Source: Deinococcus radiotolerans
Lineage (GTDB): Bacteria; Deinococcota; Deinococci; Deinococcales; Deinococcaceae
Reading direction: 5' to 3'
DNA length: 64,000 nucleotides
Assembly: GCF_014647435.1 (NCBI RefSeq)
Contig: NZ_BMPE01000010.1
Location: 68,302-132,301 of the forward strand
Shown here: positions 10,166 to 20,550 of the stretch, in pieces
How positions within the stretch are numbered: the first letter of the stretch is position 1
How the letters are laid out: every line of letters starts with the position of its first letter
Program-made: the position numbers and the translations under genes
Notes under the pieces: model-generated
The model's database searches: none
What the model was told of the DNA's origin: nothing
The model's input: only the letters and a program-made list of their open reading frames with translations

Positions 10166-10238
10166 CCCCTGGCCGCAGGCGCGGCGGCGGCCTTCATTCG
10201 CGCTGCGCTGCCGCGCGGGGCGCTACACTCGCCCCTGG

Positions 10239-12185
10239 ATGCCGCTGGAACCGGGAACGCAACTTGCCGGGCGTTACGACCTGCTCGCCCTGCTGGGCGA
10301 GGGCGGCAGCGCCCGCGTGTTCCGCGCGCACGACACCCTGCTGAGCCGTGAGGTCGCCCTGAAGGTGCAGCACGCGCACGTGCCCGACTCGGACCGCGAA
10401 CGCTTCCTGCGGGAGGTCCGCACCCTGGCGCGCCTGACGCACCCGGGCGTGATCCCAGTGCTGGACCTGGGCACCGACCCGGAGGCCGGGCGGCCCTTTT
10501 TCACCATGCCGCTCATGACCGGCGGTCCCGTGACGGCGCTGGGCCCGCTGGAGGACGCGCCGCTGCCCCTGGCGCGCTTCCTGACAGCCGCGGCCGCCGC
10601 GTCCCGGGCGCTGCATTTCATTCATGCGCGCGGCATCACGCACCGCGACCTGACGCCCGGGAACGTCCTGCTGGACGACGCGTGGATGCCCCGCATCATG
10701 GACTTCGGGCTGGTCGCCCTGACCGAGCAGACCCGCCACCTCACGCGCAGTGGCGTGACCCTGGGCACCCCCGCGTACATGGCGCCCGAGCAGGCGCGCG
10801 GCGTGGGCGTCGGCCCCCTGAGTGACCTGTACGCGCTGGGCGCCGTGCTGTACCGCGTGGCGTGCGGCAGCCCGCCGTTCGTGGGTGACAGCGACCAGAG
10901 CGTGCTGTACCAGCACGTGTACGAGGCCGCGCCCGACCCGCGCGACCTGAACCCGGCCGTGCCGGACGCCGTGGCCCGCGTGCTGCTCAGCCTCCTGACC
11001 AAACGGCCCGAGGAGCGGCCCCCCACCGGCGAGGCGCTGGCGCACCTGTGGGCGCTGGCGCGGCGTGACATCTGGACCTCGCACGCGCGCGGACAGTACC
11101 GCGGGGGCCGCACCCGCACCGGCGAGCACCCGGACGGCCCCGCCCAGGTGGACGCCCTGCGCGAAGCCTGGAGCGTGCCCCTCCCCGGCGAGGTCACGTG
11201 GCCCGCCGCGGTCATGGGCGAAGGCGACCTCGTGGCCGTCGGCACCCGCGGCGGACAGCTCGTCCTCACGCACGCGTCGGGGCGGCCCTTTGCCACGTAC
11301 GCCGCGCGCGACGAGGTCACCGCGCCCGCCACCTTCCACGCCGGGCACGTGCTGTTCGGGGCGTGGGACGGCACGCTGCGCCGCGTGGACCTCACCAGCG
11401 GCGCGCAGCTGTGGCAGCACAAGGCCCGCGCGGAACTCACGGGCGCACCCACCCTCTGGCACGGGCAGGTGCTCGCCAGCAGCCGCGACGGGCACCTGTA
11501 CGCCCTGAACGCCCAGACCGGCGACCTCAGGTGGGCGTACCGCACGGGCGGCCCGGTCGCCGCCAGCCCCCTGGTGTGGGCCGGCGCGGCCCTGGTCAGC
11601 GACGAGAACGGCTGGCTGCACGCCCTGGACGCCCGCAGCGGCCACGGCCTGTGGAAGGTCGAGGTGGGCACCATGCACGGCACGCCCGCCCTGATCCCCA
11701 CCGCGCCCGGCAGCGCCACCCTGGTCGTCGCCACCTGGGAGGGCGAGGTGCACGCCCTGACGCTGCGCGCCGGAACGGGCCGCGTCAGCATTGACCCCGA
11801 CCCGATCCTGTGGACGTACGACCTGGAAGACGAGGTCTGGGCCTCCCCCGCGCTGACGCTGTCCGGCGCGCCCGGCGGCACCGCCATCCTGGCCGGCTGG
11901 AGCGGCGAGGTCCGCGCCCTGCGCCTCAGTGACGGCGAGGACCTCTGGACGCACCGCCTGCAGGGCCGGGTGACGGCCAGTCCCGTCATCAGCGCCGGAC
12001 TGGTGTTCCTCGCCTCCGAGGACGGCGAACTGTGCGCGCTGGACGTCCGCAGTGGCGCCGTCCGCTGGACACACCGCGAGACCACCGGCGTGCAGGCCAC
12101 CCCCCTGGCCGCCGACGGCACGCTGTACGTGGCGTTCATGAACGGCACCCTGCGCGCCTACCGCGCCGCGCCGCGCCCCAGCTGA
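10239..12185 (+). CDS. rqkA: Ser/Thr protein kinase with PQQ-type beta-propeller (RqkA orthologue)
   Basis: The 648-residue protein has a Hanks-type kinase domain (about 12-275): glycine loop [11 protein letters not shown], catalytic Lys42 in [14 protein letters not shown] with Asp137, and DFGLV with Asp155. After a short linker, residues about 300-645 carry repeated blades such as [16 protein letters not shown], the PQQ/YxLDxxTG propeller pattern. Length and domain order match DR_2518 (RqkA) of D. radiodurans, a kinase reported to respond to DNA damage and pyrroloquinoline quinone. There is no transmembrane helix between the domains, unlike PknB-type receptors. TACACT lies 9 bases before ATG 10239, so the mRNA may be leaderless. 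Confidence 0.88.
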   Translation: MPLEPGTQLAGRYDLLALLGEGGSARVFRAHDTLLSREVALKVQHAHVPDSDRERFLREVRTLARLTHPGVIPVLDLGTDPEAGRPFFTMPLMTGGPVTALGPLEDAPLPLARFLTAAAAASRALHFIHARGITHRDLTPGNVLLDDAWMPRIMDFGLVALTEQTRHLTRSGVTLGTPAYMAPEQARGVGVGPLSDLYALGAVLYRVACGSPPFVGDSDQSVLYQHVYEAAPDPRDLNPAVPDAVARVLLSLLTKRPEERPPTGEALAHLWALARRDIWTSHARGQYRGGRTRTGEHPDGPAQVDALREAWSVPLPGEVTWPAAVMGEGDLVAVGTRGGQLVLTHASGRPFATYAARDEVTAPATFHAGHVLFGAWDGTLRRVDLTSGAQLWQHKARAELTGAPTLWHGQVLASSRDGHLYALNAQTGDLRWAYRTGGPVAASPLVWAGAALVSDENGWLHALDARSGHGLWKVEVGTMHGTPALIPTAPGSATLVVATWEGEVHALTLRAGTGRVSIDPDPILWTYDLEDEVWASPALTLSGAPGGTAILAGWSGEVRALRLSDGEDLWTHRLQGRVTASPVISAGLVFLASEDGELCALDVRSGAVRWTHRETTGVQATPLAADGTLYVAFMNGTLRAYRAAPRPS

Positions 12186-12195
12186 GCGGGCCGCC

Positions 12196-12211
12196 CCTGA
12201 GGCTTCTCAGG
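12196..12211. terminator. weak hairpin after rqkA
   Basis: CCTGAG at 12196-12201 and CTCAGG at 12206-12211 form a 6-bp stem with loop GCTT, 11 bases after the rqkA stop. No T-run follows, so this is only a possible terminator. Confidence 0.3.
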
Positions 12212-12304
12212 TGGGCGTGACATTTGCTTTAACACACGCGCCTACACTGACAGCAGGTGAACGCGGCCAGCCCACGCCGGGCGGCCCGAGGAGGAACGAA
12301 CCCC

Positions 12305-12616
12305 ATGCCCAACATCGGACCTGCTGAACTGCTGGTGATTCTGCTCGTCGCGCTGGTCGTCTTCGGCCCCCGCAAACTTCCCGAACTCGGCAAGAGCCTC
12401 GGCGCGGGCCTGCGTGAATTCCGCAAGAGCACCCAGGGCCTGAAAGACGAGTTCGAGGGCAGCATGCGCGACACGCCCCCCGGCCCCGCCCCCGTCCAGA
12501 CCATCCACGCGCCCGCCCAGGCCGTCGCCGCCCCAGCGCAGGCCGTGACCGCGCCCGCCCCGCAGGCCGTCACGGCCGAGACGGTCACAGCCCCCACCCC
12601 CAAAGACCAGGTCTGA
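12305..12616 (+). CDS. tatA: Sec-independent translocase TatA/E
   Basis: The start at ATG 12305 has GAGGAGG upstream. The 103-residue protein has the TatA plan: a short N-terminal membrane helix (PNIGPAELLVILLVALVVF), the hinge FGPRKLPELGKSLG, an amphipathic helix AGLREFRKSTQGLKDEF, and an Ala/Pro/Val-rich low-complexity tail with repeated APAQAV units. TatA oligomers form the channel for folded proteins bearing twin-arginine signals. No tatC or tatB is adjacent. Distinguishing TatA from TatB or TatE by sequence alone is uncertain; the FGP motif and short length favour TatA/E. Confidence 0.9.
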   Translation: MPNIGPAELLVILLVALVVFGPRKLPELGKSLGAGLREFRKSTQGLKDEFEGSMRDTPPGPAPVQTIHAPAQAVAAPAQAVTAPAPQAVTAETVTAPTPKDQV

Positions 12617-12844
12617 ACCGCAATCCAGACCAGTGCCAGGCGGCCTCCGGGTCGCCTGTGCTCTGTCACGCGTCCATCAAGAGCATCCGGTCAGGCTGGC
12701 GCGGCGCCCACCCCTCAGGACGCTGCGGACAGCCCTGCCCCCCTAGGAACACGCTCCTCATTCTGGTTCGCGCTCATGTGAGGCAGAGCGGCTTCGGCCT
12801 GCTTGTTACGCTGCGGGTCATATGTCGTGGACTGGGGATTGTAC

Positions 12845-14353
<1,509 letters not shown>

Positions 14354-14370
14354 CCGTTACCCTATTCGGC

Positions 14371-15537
14371 GTGAGTGCCGCCCCTGTCCCGAATTACGAG
14401 TGGTTGTTCGCCCGCACCCGCGCGGGTCGTGAGCGGGGACCTGGGGTGGCGCGGGCGCTGCTGGACGCGCTGGGCCGCCCGGACACACAGTTCCGGAGTG
14501 TGCGGGTGGTGGGCACGAACGGGAAGGGCAGCACCTGCGCAATGCTGGAGGCGGGGCTGCGCGCGGCGGGGGTGCGGGCGGGGCGGTTCACGAGTCCGCA
14601 CCTGACGCACTTCGAGGAGCGGGTGCGGGTGAACGGCGAGCCGATCCCGGCCGCGGAGACGGCGGCGTTCATCGCCTGGGCGCGCGCGCACGGGGGGGAC
14701 GCGGCGTTCTTCGATCTGACGCTGGCGCTGGCGGCGCGGGTGTTCGCGGCGAGGGGTGTGGAGGTCGCGGTCATGGAGGCCGGGGTGGGCGGCGCGACGG
14801 ACGCGACGCAGGCGCTGGAGAACGTGGCGGCGGTGGCGCTGACAAACGTGGCGCTCGATCACGTGGGCGTGCTGGGGAGCACGGTGGCGCAGATCGCGCG
14901 GGACAAGGCGGGCGCGGCTCGGCCCGGCGTGCCGCTGCTGACCACGGCGGCAGAGGAGGCGCTGGACGTGATCGCGGAGGTCGCTGAGGGGGTGGGGGCG
15001 CCGCTGCTCACCCCAGGCACCCACCCGGACCTGTTCGCGCTGCCGCGCCCGCCGCGGCTGGAGGGACCGCATCAGGCGCGCAATGCCGCGCTGGCCGCCG
15101 CGACCCTCCGCACGCTGGGGTACGGGGCGGGCGTGGACGGCGCGCTGGACGCCACGCACCCGGGCCGCCTGGAACGCTTCGACGTGGACGGGCGGACGGT
15201 CCTCGTGGACGGCGCGCACAACCCGCACGCGGCTCAGGCGCTGGCGCTGGCGGTGCCGCGCGCGGACGTGCTTCTGTTCGGAAACCTCGCCCGGAAGGAC
15301 ACCGCGGCGACGCTCGCACCGCTGCTGACGGTGGCGGCGCGGCGGGTGTTCACGGCGCCCGGCGACCTCGCCACGCCGCCACAGGAGCTGGCGGCCCAGT
15401 ACAGCGGGGACGCCATCCCGGAGCCCGCGCAGGCGCTGGCGCACGCCCTGAGGCTCACGCCGCCCGGCGGTACGCTGCTGGTTGCCGGGAGCCTGTACCT
15501 CGCCGGGCAGACCCGCACGCTGCTGGGGGGCGCTTGA
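14371..15537 (+). CDS. folC: Folylpolyglutamate / dihydrofolate synthase
   Basis: The 388-residue protein carries the Mur-ligase-family ATP loop VVGTNGKGSTCAMLEAGL near residue 45-62, the folate-binding SPHLTHFEERVRVNG segment, EAGVGGATDATQALENV for metal binding, and the C-terminal LVDGAHNPHAAQAL motif. FolC adds glutamates to folates and, in bifunctional forms, makes dihydrofolate from dihydropteroate. TACCCT ends 7 bases before GTG 14371, so the transcript is probably leaderless; the gap to the comM stop is only 17 bases. The gene is slightly shorter than the E. coli enzyme. Confidence 0.9.
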   Translation: MSAAPVPNYEWLFARTRAGRERGPGVARALLDALGRPDTQFRSVRVVGTNGKGSTCAMLEAGLRAAGVRAGRFTSPHLTHFEERVRVNGEPIPAAETAAFIAWARAHGGDAAFFDLTLALAARVFAARGVEVAVMEAGVGGATDATQALENVAAVALTNVALDHVGVLGSTVAQIARDKAGAARPGVPLLTTAAEEALDVIAEVAEGVGAPLLTPGTHPDLFALPRPPRLEGPHQARNAALAAATLRTLGYGAGVDGALDATHPGRLERFDVDGRTVLVDGAHNPHAAQALALAVPRADVLLFGNLARKDTAATLAPLLTVAARRVFTAPGDLATPPQELAAQYSGDAIPEPAQALAHALRLTPPGGTLLVAGSLYLAGQTRTLLGGA

Positions 15538-15562
15538 CAGGTTCCGGGGCCGCCCGTATACT
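15534..15562 (+). promoter_or_regulatory. consensus sigma-70-type promoter for tRNA-Lys
   Basis: TTGACA at 15534-15539, overlapping the folC stop, and TATACT at 15557-15562 are separated by exactly 17 bases. The likely transcription start is 6-7 bases on, 5-6 bases before the mature tRNA. It is the best -35/-10 pair in the window. Confidence 0.88.
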
Positions 15563-15574
15563 TCTCCTCGCTCT

Positions 15575-15650
<76 letters not shown>

Positions 15651-15660
15651 CACTGAGAAG

Positions 15661-15684
15661 CCCCCGCCCCGCGCGGGGGTTTTT
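15661..15684 (+). terminator. intrinsic terminator of tRNA-Lys
   Basis: CCCCCGC (15661-15667) pairs with GCGGGGG (15673-15679) around a 5-base loop and is followed by five T residues. This is a classical rho-independent terminator. Confidence 0.9.
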
Positions 15685-15754
15685 CCTGTTGCTCCTCCCC
15701 TGCTGCTCTCGGCGCGCGGGCCGCGTGCTGCTTCGGGCGCGTACACTGGCCTCT

Positions 15755-16465
15755 ATGTTGCTGTACGGGCGGAATCCGGTGCTGGAAGCGTTGCAGGACG
15801 GACGGGTGTCCGAGGTGCTGGTCGCGCGTGGGGTGGAAGAGGCGTTCGTGGCGCAGCTCAAGGCCACGGGCGTGCGGATGAAGTTTGCGCCGCGCATCGA
15901 GCTCGATCAGCTGGCGGGCACGACGCAGCATCAGGGCGTCCTGACCGAGGTGGAGGACCTGGAATGGGCGTCGGTGGACGACATCCTGGATCTCGCGGAG
16001 AAGCGCGGTGAGGACCTGCTGATCGTGCTGCTGGACGGCATCACGGACCCGCGGAACTTCGGAGCGATCATCCGCAGTGCGGAGGTGCTGGGCGCGCACG
16101 GCGTGGTCGTCGAGGAGCGCCGCAGCGCGCCGCTGTCCCCGGTCGTGGCGAAGACGGCGGCGGGCGCCACGAGTTACCTGCCGGTCGCGCAGACGAAGAA
16201 CCTGCCGCGCCTGATGGACGCCCTGAAGAAGGACGGCGTGTGGGTGTACGGCGCGGCGGGCGAGGCGGCGCAGGACGTCCGGAAGGTGGATTTCAGCGGG
16301 AAGGTGGCGTTGGTGATCGGCGCGGAGGGCGAGGGCATGCGCCGTCTGGTGCGTGAGAAGTGCGACGCGCTGGTCAGCATTCCGGTGCGGGGGCGGGTGC
16401 AGAGCCTAAACGCGTCGGTCGCGGCGGGCATCCTGCTGTTCGAGGCGTCCCGGGGCCGCGCGTGA
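15755..16465 (+). CDS. rlmB: 23S rRNA 2'-O-methyltransferase RlmB (SpoU/TrmH family)
   Basis: The 236-residue protein begins MLLYGRNPVLEAL, as RlmB proteins do. It has an N-terminal L30e-like substrate domain (about 1-75) and a C-terminal SPOUT domain with the three TrmH motifs: LLDGITDPRNFGAIIRSAEVLG, LVIGAEGEGMRRLV and IPVRGRVQSLNASVAAGILL. The last forms the knotted AdoMet site. The family methylates a guanosine ribose in 23S rRNA. TACACT ends 7 bases before ATG 15755, indicating a leaderless mRNA. The stop overlaps the start of the next gene (GTGA). Confidence 0.92.
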   Translation: MLLYGRNPVLEALQDGRVSEVLVARGVEEAFVAQLKATGVRMKFAPRIELDQLAGTTQHQGVLTEVEDLEWASVDDILDLAEKRGEDLLIVLLDGITDPRNFGAIIRSAEVLGAHGVVVEERRSAPLSPVVAKTAAGATSYLPVAQTKNLPRLMDALKKDGVWVYGAAGEAAQDVRKVDFSGKVALVIGAEGEGMRRLVREKCDALVSIPVRGRVQSLNASVAAGILLFEASRGRA

Positions 16466-17370
16466 GTGACCGCCGGGTGGAGGTCCTGCGCGGTGAGAAG
16501 TTGACGCTGGAGGTCCTGCCGGAGGTGGGGGCCAGCGTCCTGAACCTGCGCGCCGCGTCGGGCCGCCCGGTGCTGCGCCCGGTCGAACTGGGGAGCGTGG
16601 AGACGAGCAGCCAGTGCGCGAGCTTCACGCTGATCCCGTTCAGCAACCGCGTCCGCGACGCAAAATTCGTGTTCGGAGGCCGTGAGATTCAGCTCCGCCC
16701 GAACACGAAGGACGGACTGGCGCAGCACGGGGACGTGCGCAACCGCCCCTGGCACGCCGAGCGCGTGAACGACACACACCTGCGCTGCACCTTCGACTCG
16801 CGGGACTTCACGGACATGAACTGGCCGTGGGCATTCACGGCAGGGATCGAGTACCGGCTGCACGGCCCGCACCTGGACATGACGCTGACCCTCACGAACG
16901 AGGACACCAGCGACATGCCCGCCGGGATGGGCCTGCACCCGTACTTTGCACGCGTGCAGCCGGACCTGCCGGGCGTGGACCCGGCGCTGACGGTGGGCGC
17001 GGAGCTGATCTACGACACGGACGAACGCGTCCTGACGGTCGGCGCCGCCCGCGAACTGCACGCTGACGAGGACTACCGCACGCCCAAGCCCGTGGGGTCG
17101 CGGGAGATCAACACGACGTACACGGCGTGGGACGGCGTCGCTCGGCTGGACTGGGGTGCGCGGGCGCTGACCCTCACGGCGGACAACGTGTACTCGCATC
17201 TGGTGGTGTTCACCGCACCGGACGGGAGCCTCGCGCTGGAACCCGTGTCGCACGCGACGGATGCATTTAACTTGGCCGCGCAGGGCGTGCCGGGCGTCGA
17301 TGTGCGCGTGCTCACGCCGGGGCAGACGCTCGCGGGCACAGTGCGCCTGACCCTCGACGGCGACTGGTAA
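16462..17370 (+). CDS. aldose 1-epimerase family protein
   Basis: The 302-residue protein starts at GTG 16462 inside the rlmB stop and is thus translationally coupled. Galactose-mutarotase features are present: the SFTLIPFSNRVRDAKF substrate Arg region, the catalytic His in LAQHGDVRNRPWHAE, His in GMGLHPYFARV, and a C-terminal glutamate in SLALEPVSHATDAF. It should interconvert alpha and beta anomers of aldoses or act on phosphorylated sugars. Coupling to an rRNA methyltransferase suggests no shared pathway. There is no signal peptide. Confidence 0.88.
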   Translation: MSDRRVEVLRGEKLTLEVLPEVGASVLNLRAASGRPVLRPVELGSVETSSQCASFTLIPFSNRVRDAKFVFGGREIQLRPNTKDGLAQHGDVRNRPWHAERVNDTHLRCTFDSRDFTDMNWPWAFTAGIEYRLHGPHLDMTLTLTNEDTSDMPAGMGLHPYFARVQPDLPGVDPALTVGAELIYDTDERVLTVGAARELHADEDYRTPKPVGSREINTTYTAWDGVARLDWGARALTLTADNVYSHLVVFTAPDGSLALEPVSHATDAFNLAAQGVPGVDVRVLTPGQTLAGTVRLTLDGDW

Positions 17371-17379
17371 GCCCCTCCT

Positions 17380-17595
17380 CTACCCGGTGGCCAGCAGCGT
17401 CCCGCGACCGTCGCGCAGTTCAAACTCGTGGCGGTCGCGGGCCTGCATCCAGCGCAGGGCCTCCAGCAGATCATCGGTCTCCTTCAGCACCTCGGGGGCG
17501 CCCGGGTCGCCGGTCCACACCACGCGGTACGCGCGCGGCACGGGGGGCGGCGTCCAGCGCTGTCCCTCGTCCTCTTTCACGAACGCTCTCGACAT
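17380..17595 (-). CDS. small hypothetical protein
   Basis: A 71-residue protein, convergent with the epimerase gene (stops 9 bases apart). It has an acidic N-terminus, the central segment RAYRVVWTGDPGAPEVLKET and a C-terminal RHEFELRDGRGTLLATG that looks like two beta strands. No cysteine cluster or membrane helix is present. GGAGGG directly abuts ATG 17595, too close for a normal Shine-Dalgarno. The codon composition is coding-like, so I keep it as a probable gene without a function. Confidence 0.55.
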   Translation of the reverse strand: MSRAFVKEDEGQRWTPPPVPRAYRVVWTGDPGAPEVLKETDDLLEALRWMQARDRHEFELRDGRGTLLATG

Positions 17596-17654
17596 CCCTC
17601 CAGTCTGCCGGGGGCGGCTGAAGCGCGGGTGGGAGGAGGGTAGTCGCCGCTTTA

Positions 17655-18737
<1,083 letters not shown>

Positions 18738-18743
18738 GCCGTC

Positions 18744-18812
18744 AGTCTAGGGCGCCCCGCACGCGGCGACGGTGGCAGAGGGAACCGAACAGGCCAGGTG
18801 ATGCCCTAGGCT
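18744..18812. promoter_or_regulatory. back-to-back leaderless -10 elements (protease / EVE gene)
   Basis: On the minus strand TAGACT (18749-18744) lies 6 bases before the protease GTG. On the plus strand TAGGCT (18807-18812) lies 7 bases before the EVE ATG. No convincing -35 accompanies either. The spacing implies that both transcripts begin at or next to their start codons. Confidence 0.6.
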
Positions 18813-18819
18813 GGGCGTC

Positions 18820-19302
18820 ATGCGTTTCTGGCTGTTGAAATCGGAGCCCGACGTGTTCGGCTTCGCGGATCTGGTGCGGGTGGGGCGGGAGCCGTGGAAT
18901 GGCGTGCGGAATTATCAGGCGCGGAATTTCCTGCGGGAGATGCGTGAGGGGGATCTTTGCCTCTTCTACCATTCGAATGCGAGACCGGCGGGCGTGGCGG
19001 GCGTGGCGCGGGTGTGCCGCGCGGCGTACGCGGATGATCTGCAGTTCAAGCCGGACAGCAAGTATTTCGATCCGAAGTCCAGCGTGGACGCGCCGCGCTG
19101 GAGCATGGTGGATGTGGAGCCGCTGATCGCGTTTCCGCAGGTGGTGTCCCTGGATGCGCTGCGGGGCATGGCCGAGTGGGAGGCTTCGGCGCTGACGCGC
19201 CGGGGTTCGCGTCTGAGTGTGCTGCCGGTGGAGCCTGAGGCGTTCTGGGCGACGCTGGACGCGGCGGGCCTGAGTCTGGATGAGGTGGCGGGTCTCAGCT
19301 GA
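18820..19302 (+). CDS. EVE domain protein
   Basis: The 160-residue protein is almost entirely an EVE domain, a PUA-like fold. It begins MRFWLLKSEPDVFGFADL, followed by WNGVRNYQARNFLREM, GDLCLFYHSN and GVAGVARVCR, all hallmark segments of the family that includes thymocyte nuclear protein 1. EVE domains bind modified bases in DNA or RNA, and some bacterial ones belong to restriction systems; here no restriction gene is nearby, so a role in modified-RNA or DNA recognition is only inferred. TAGGCT 7 bases before ATG suggests a leaderless mRNA. Confidence 0.9.
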   Translation: MRFWLLKSEPDVFGFADLVRVGREPWNGVRNYQARNFLREMREGDLCLFYHSNARPAGVAGVARVCRAAYADDLQFKPDSKYFDPKSSVDAPRWSMVDVEPLIAFPQVVSLDALRGMAEWEASALTRRGSRLSVLPVEPEAFWATLDAAGLSLDEVAGLS

Positions 19303-19357
19303 CCCAGGAGGGTGCGGGGTTGAGCAGCAGGTTCAGGGACACCTGACGCCTTCATTA

Positions 19358-19415
19358 ATCTGACGTTGAGACTTTTTTCATGGTTGGCCTGTGGGCCGTC
19401 ACCTTAACGTCAGAT
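19358..19415. repeat. long-range inverted repeat ahead of the 31-residue membrane peptide
   Basis: ATCTGACGTTGAG at 19358-19370 is complementary to CTTAACGTCAGAT at 19403-19415, with one G-T pair, around a 32-base interior containing a T-run. It ends 21 bases before the start codon of the small ORF at 19437. It could be an mRNA leader hairpin or a two-half-site operator; I cannot tell which. Confidence 0.55.
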
Positions 19416-19436
19416 AAAGAAAAGGAGAATTCAGGT

Positions 19437-19532
19437 ATGGAACTACTGCTCGCTGGACTGGTCATTGTGGCCTCCCTGATCCTCGCCGCCTGGCAGGAGC
19501 GTCCCGGCGCAACTCGCCGCAGCCGCCGCTAA
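19437..19532 (+). CDS. 31-residue single-pass membrane peptide
   Basis: ATG 19437 follows AAAGGAG at ideal spacing. The predicted 31-residue product is a single hydrophobic helix (ELLLAGLVIVASLILAAW) followed by a short basic tail rich in Arg. Such tiny one-helix proteins are often stress-related or regulators of membrane complexes. It is too short for ordinary gene finders, but the strong ribosome site and the structured leader (inverted repeat 19358-19415) support it. No homology claim is made. Confidence 0.6.
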   Translation: MELLLAGLVIVASLILAAWQERPGATRRSRR

Positions 19533-19642
19533 CCTCACCCGCTGGCGGCGTCCAGCGCAGCGCGGCGTCCCCGAACCTTGCTCTCAGACAGGAACCAGAC
19601 CTCTGGCCTGCACGCGAGGGTCCCGACGCTGCCGGAATCCAC

Positions 19643-19680
19643 CGGAGGAATACCGCTGAGTGGCCTGCGGTATTCCTCCG
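19643..19680. terminator. 14-bp perfect hairpin
   Basis: CGGAGGAATACCGC at 19643-19656 pairs perfectly with GCGGTATTCCTCCG at 19667-19680, loop 10 bases. It lies 110 bases after the small membrane peptide and 130 before plsC. It could end that transcript, though no T-run follows. The rest of 19533-19808 shows nothing else I can name. Confidence 0.4.
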
Positions 19681-19808
19681 ATGTTCTGCTCCCCCATCGC
19701 CTCAGTAAAAGCGGCGTGGCCGTCACGACAGAGCACCAGCCGGACCCGTTCCTGAACCGCGTCCCGTCCGGCTGTGCAGCGCCGCTCAGCCCGGTACGCT
19801 GAACAGTG

Positions 19809-20429
19809 ATGTCTGCTCTCTGGCCCGGTCGCCGTCACACCCTGTTCTCCCGTCTGGCGCTCGCGGCGCTGCGCCTGTCGGGCTGGACGCCGGTCCTGGC
19901 CCCCCCGCCCGGCCCGAAGGTGGTGGGCGCGGTCGCGCCACACACCCATAACGCGGACTTCTGGCCCGGCATCATGTTCAAGTTCGCCACGCGCGCCCCG
20001 ATCCATTTCGTGGCGAAGCACCAGCTGTTCACGTTCCCGGTGGGGATTTTCATGCGCGCCGTGGGCGGTCTGCCCGTGGATCGCCGCCGCGCCGGGGGGA
20101 ACTTCGTGGACGGCGTGGTCGCCCTGATCGACAAGGAATCGGAAATCATGCTGGTCGTCGCGCCGGAGGGGACGCGCAGCCGCGGCGAATACTGGCGCAC
20201 CGGCTTTTACTACATGGCGCTGGAGGCGAACGTGCCGATTGCCGTGACCGTCCTCGACTGGGGCCGCAAGCAGGTGGGCGTGACCGGGTACGTGACGCCC
20301 ACCGGGAACATCGAGGCGGACTTCGCCCTGATCCGCGAGATGCTGCGTGACGTGCGGGGCCACACGCCCGCGAACGAGACGCCAGCCGTCCCGCGACCAG
20401 TCTCTGAGGGTGGCCCAAGCAAGGGCTGA
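19809..20429 (+). CDS. plsC: 1-acyl-sn-glycerol-3-phosphate acyltransferase (PlsC family)
   Basis: The 206-residue protein has the acyltransferase signatures: the catalytic HX4D box as HTHNAD (His45 to Asp50), GGLPVDRR for phosphate binding and EGTRSR (about 120-125). A hydrophobic N-terminal segment suits membrane association. It should acylate lysophosphatidic acid to phosphatidic acid, or a related lipid; Deinococcus has unusual phosphoglycolipids, so the acceptor is uncertain. TACGCT ends 8 bases before ATG 19809, the leaderless pattern. A GTG three bases upstream is the alternative start. Confidence 0.88.
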   Translation: MSALWPGRRHTLFSRLALAALRLSGWTPVLAPPPGPKVVGAVAPHTHNADFWPGIMFKFATRAPIHFVAKHQLFTFPVGIFMRAVGGLPVDRRRAGGNFVDGVVALIDKESEIMLVVAPEGTRSRGEYWRTGFYYMALEANVPIAVTVLDWGRKQVGVTGYVTPTGNIEADFALIREMLRDVRGHTPANETPAVPRPVSEGGPSKG

Positions 20430-20430
20430 C

Positions 20431-20446
20431 GCCCCCACCCGGGGGC
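20431..20446. terminator. short hairpin after plsC
   Basis: GCCCCC (20431-20436) and GGGGGC (20441-20446) enclose loop ACCC directly after the plsC stop. It lacks a T-run, so its strength is uncertain. Confidence 0.4.
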
Positions 20447-20482
20447 AGCGCAGACTGTAACGACAGCGTGACGCGGGCGCAG

Positions 20483-20488
20483 TACGCT
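20483..20488 (+). promoter_or_regulatory. probable -10 of the liv operon
   Basis: TACGCT at 20483-20488 with a poor -35 (ACGACA at 20460-20465, spacing 17) fits a start near 20495, giving a leader of about 26 bases before the mini-ORF at 20521. It is the only TANNNT hexamer I noticed in the gap. Confidence 0.45.
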
Positions 20489-20520
20489 CCACCCAGACCA
20501 CACAAAGGGAAGGGAGGACG

Positions 20521-20550
20521 ATGCGACACGAGGCATCTGGCGGGCCGTGA
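20521..20550 (+). CDS. 9-codon leader ORF coupled to livG
   Basis: ATG 20521 is preceded by AAGGGAAGGGAGGACG, a strong purine-rich ribosome site, and encodes MRHEASGGP. Its stop TGA (20548-20550) overlaps the GTG start of livG at 20547 as GTGA. The livG start has no ribosome site of its own, so reinitiation after this mini-ORF is the likely way in. Codon content (no run of Leu, Ile or Val) does not suggest a classical attenuator peptide. Confidence 0.55.
   Translation: MRHEASGGP

Noticed and set aside
10194..12074. 626-codon open frame antisense to rqkA
   Set aside because: The sense frame has full kinase and propeller motifs; the antisense frame has none.
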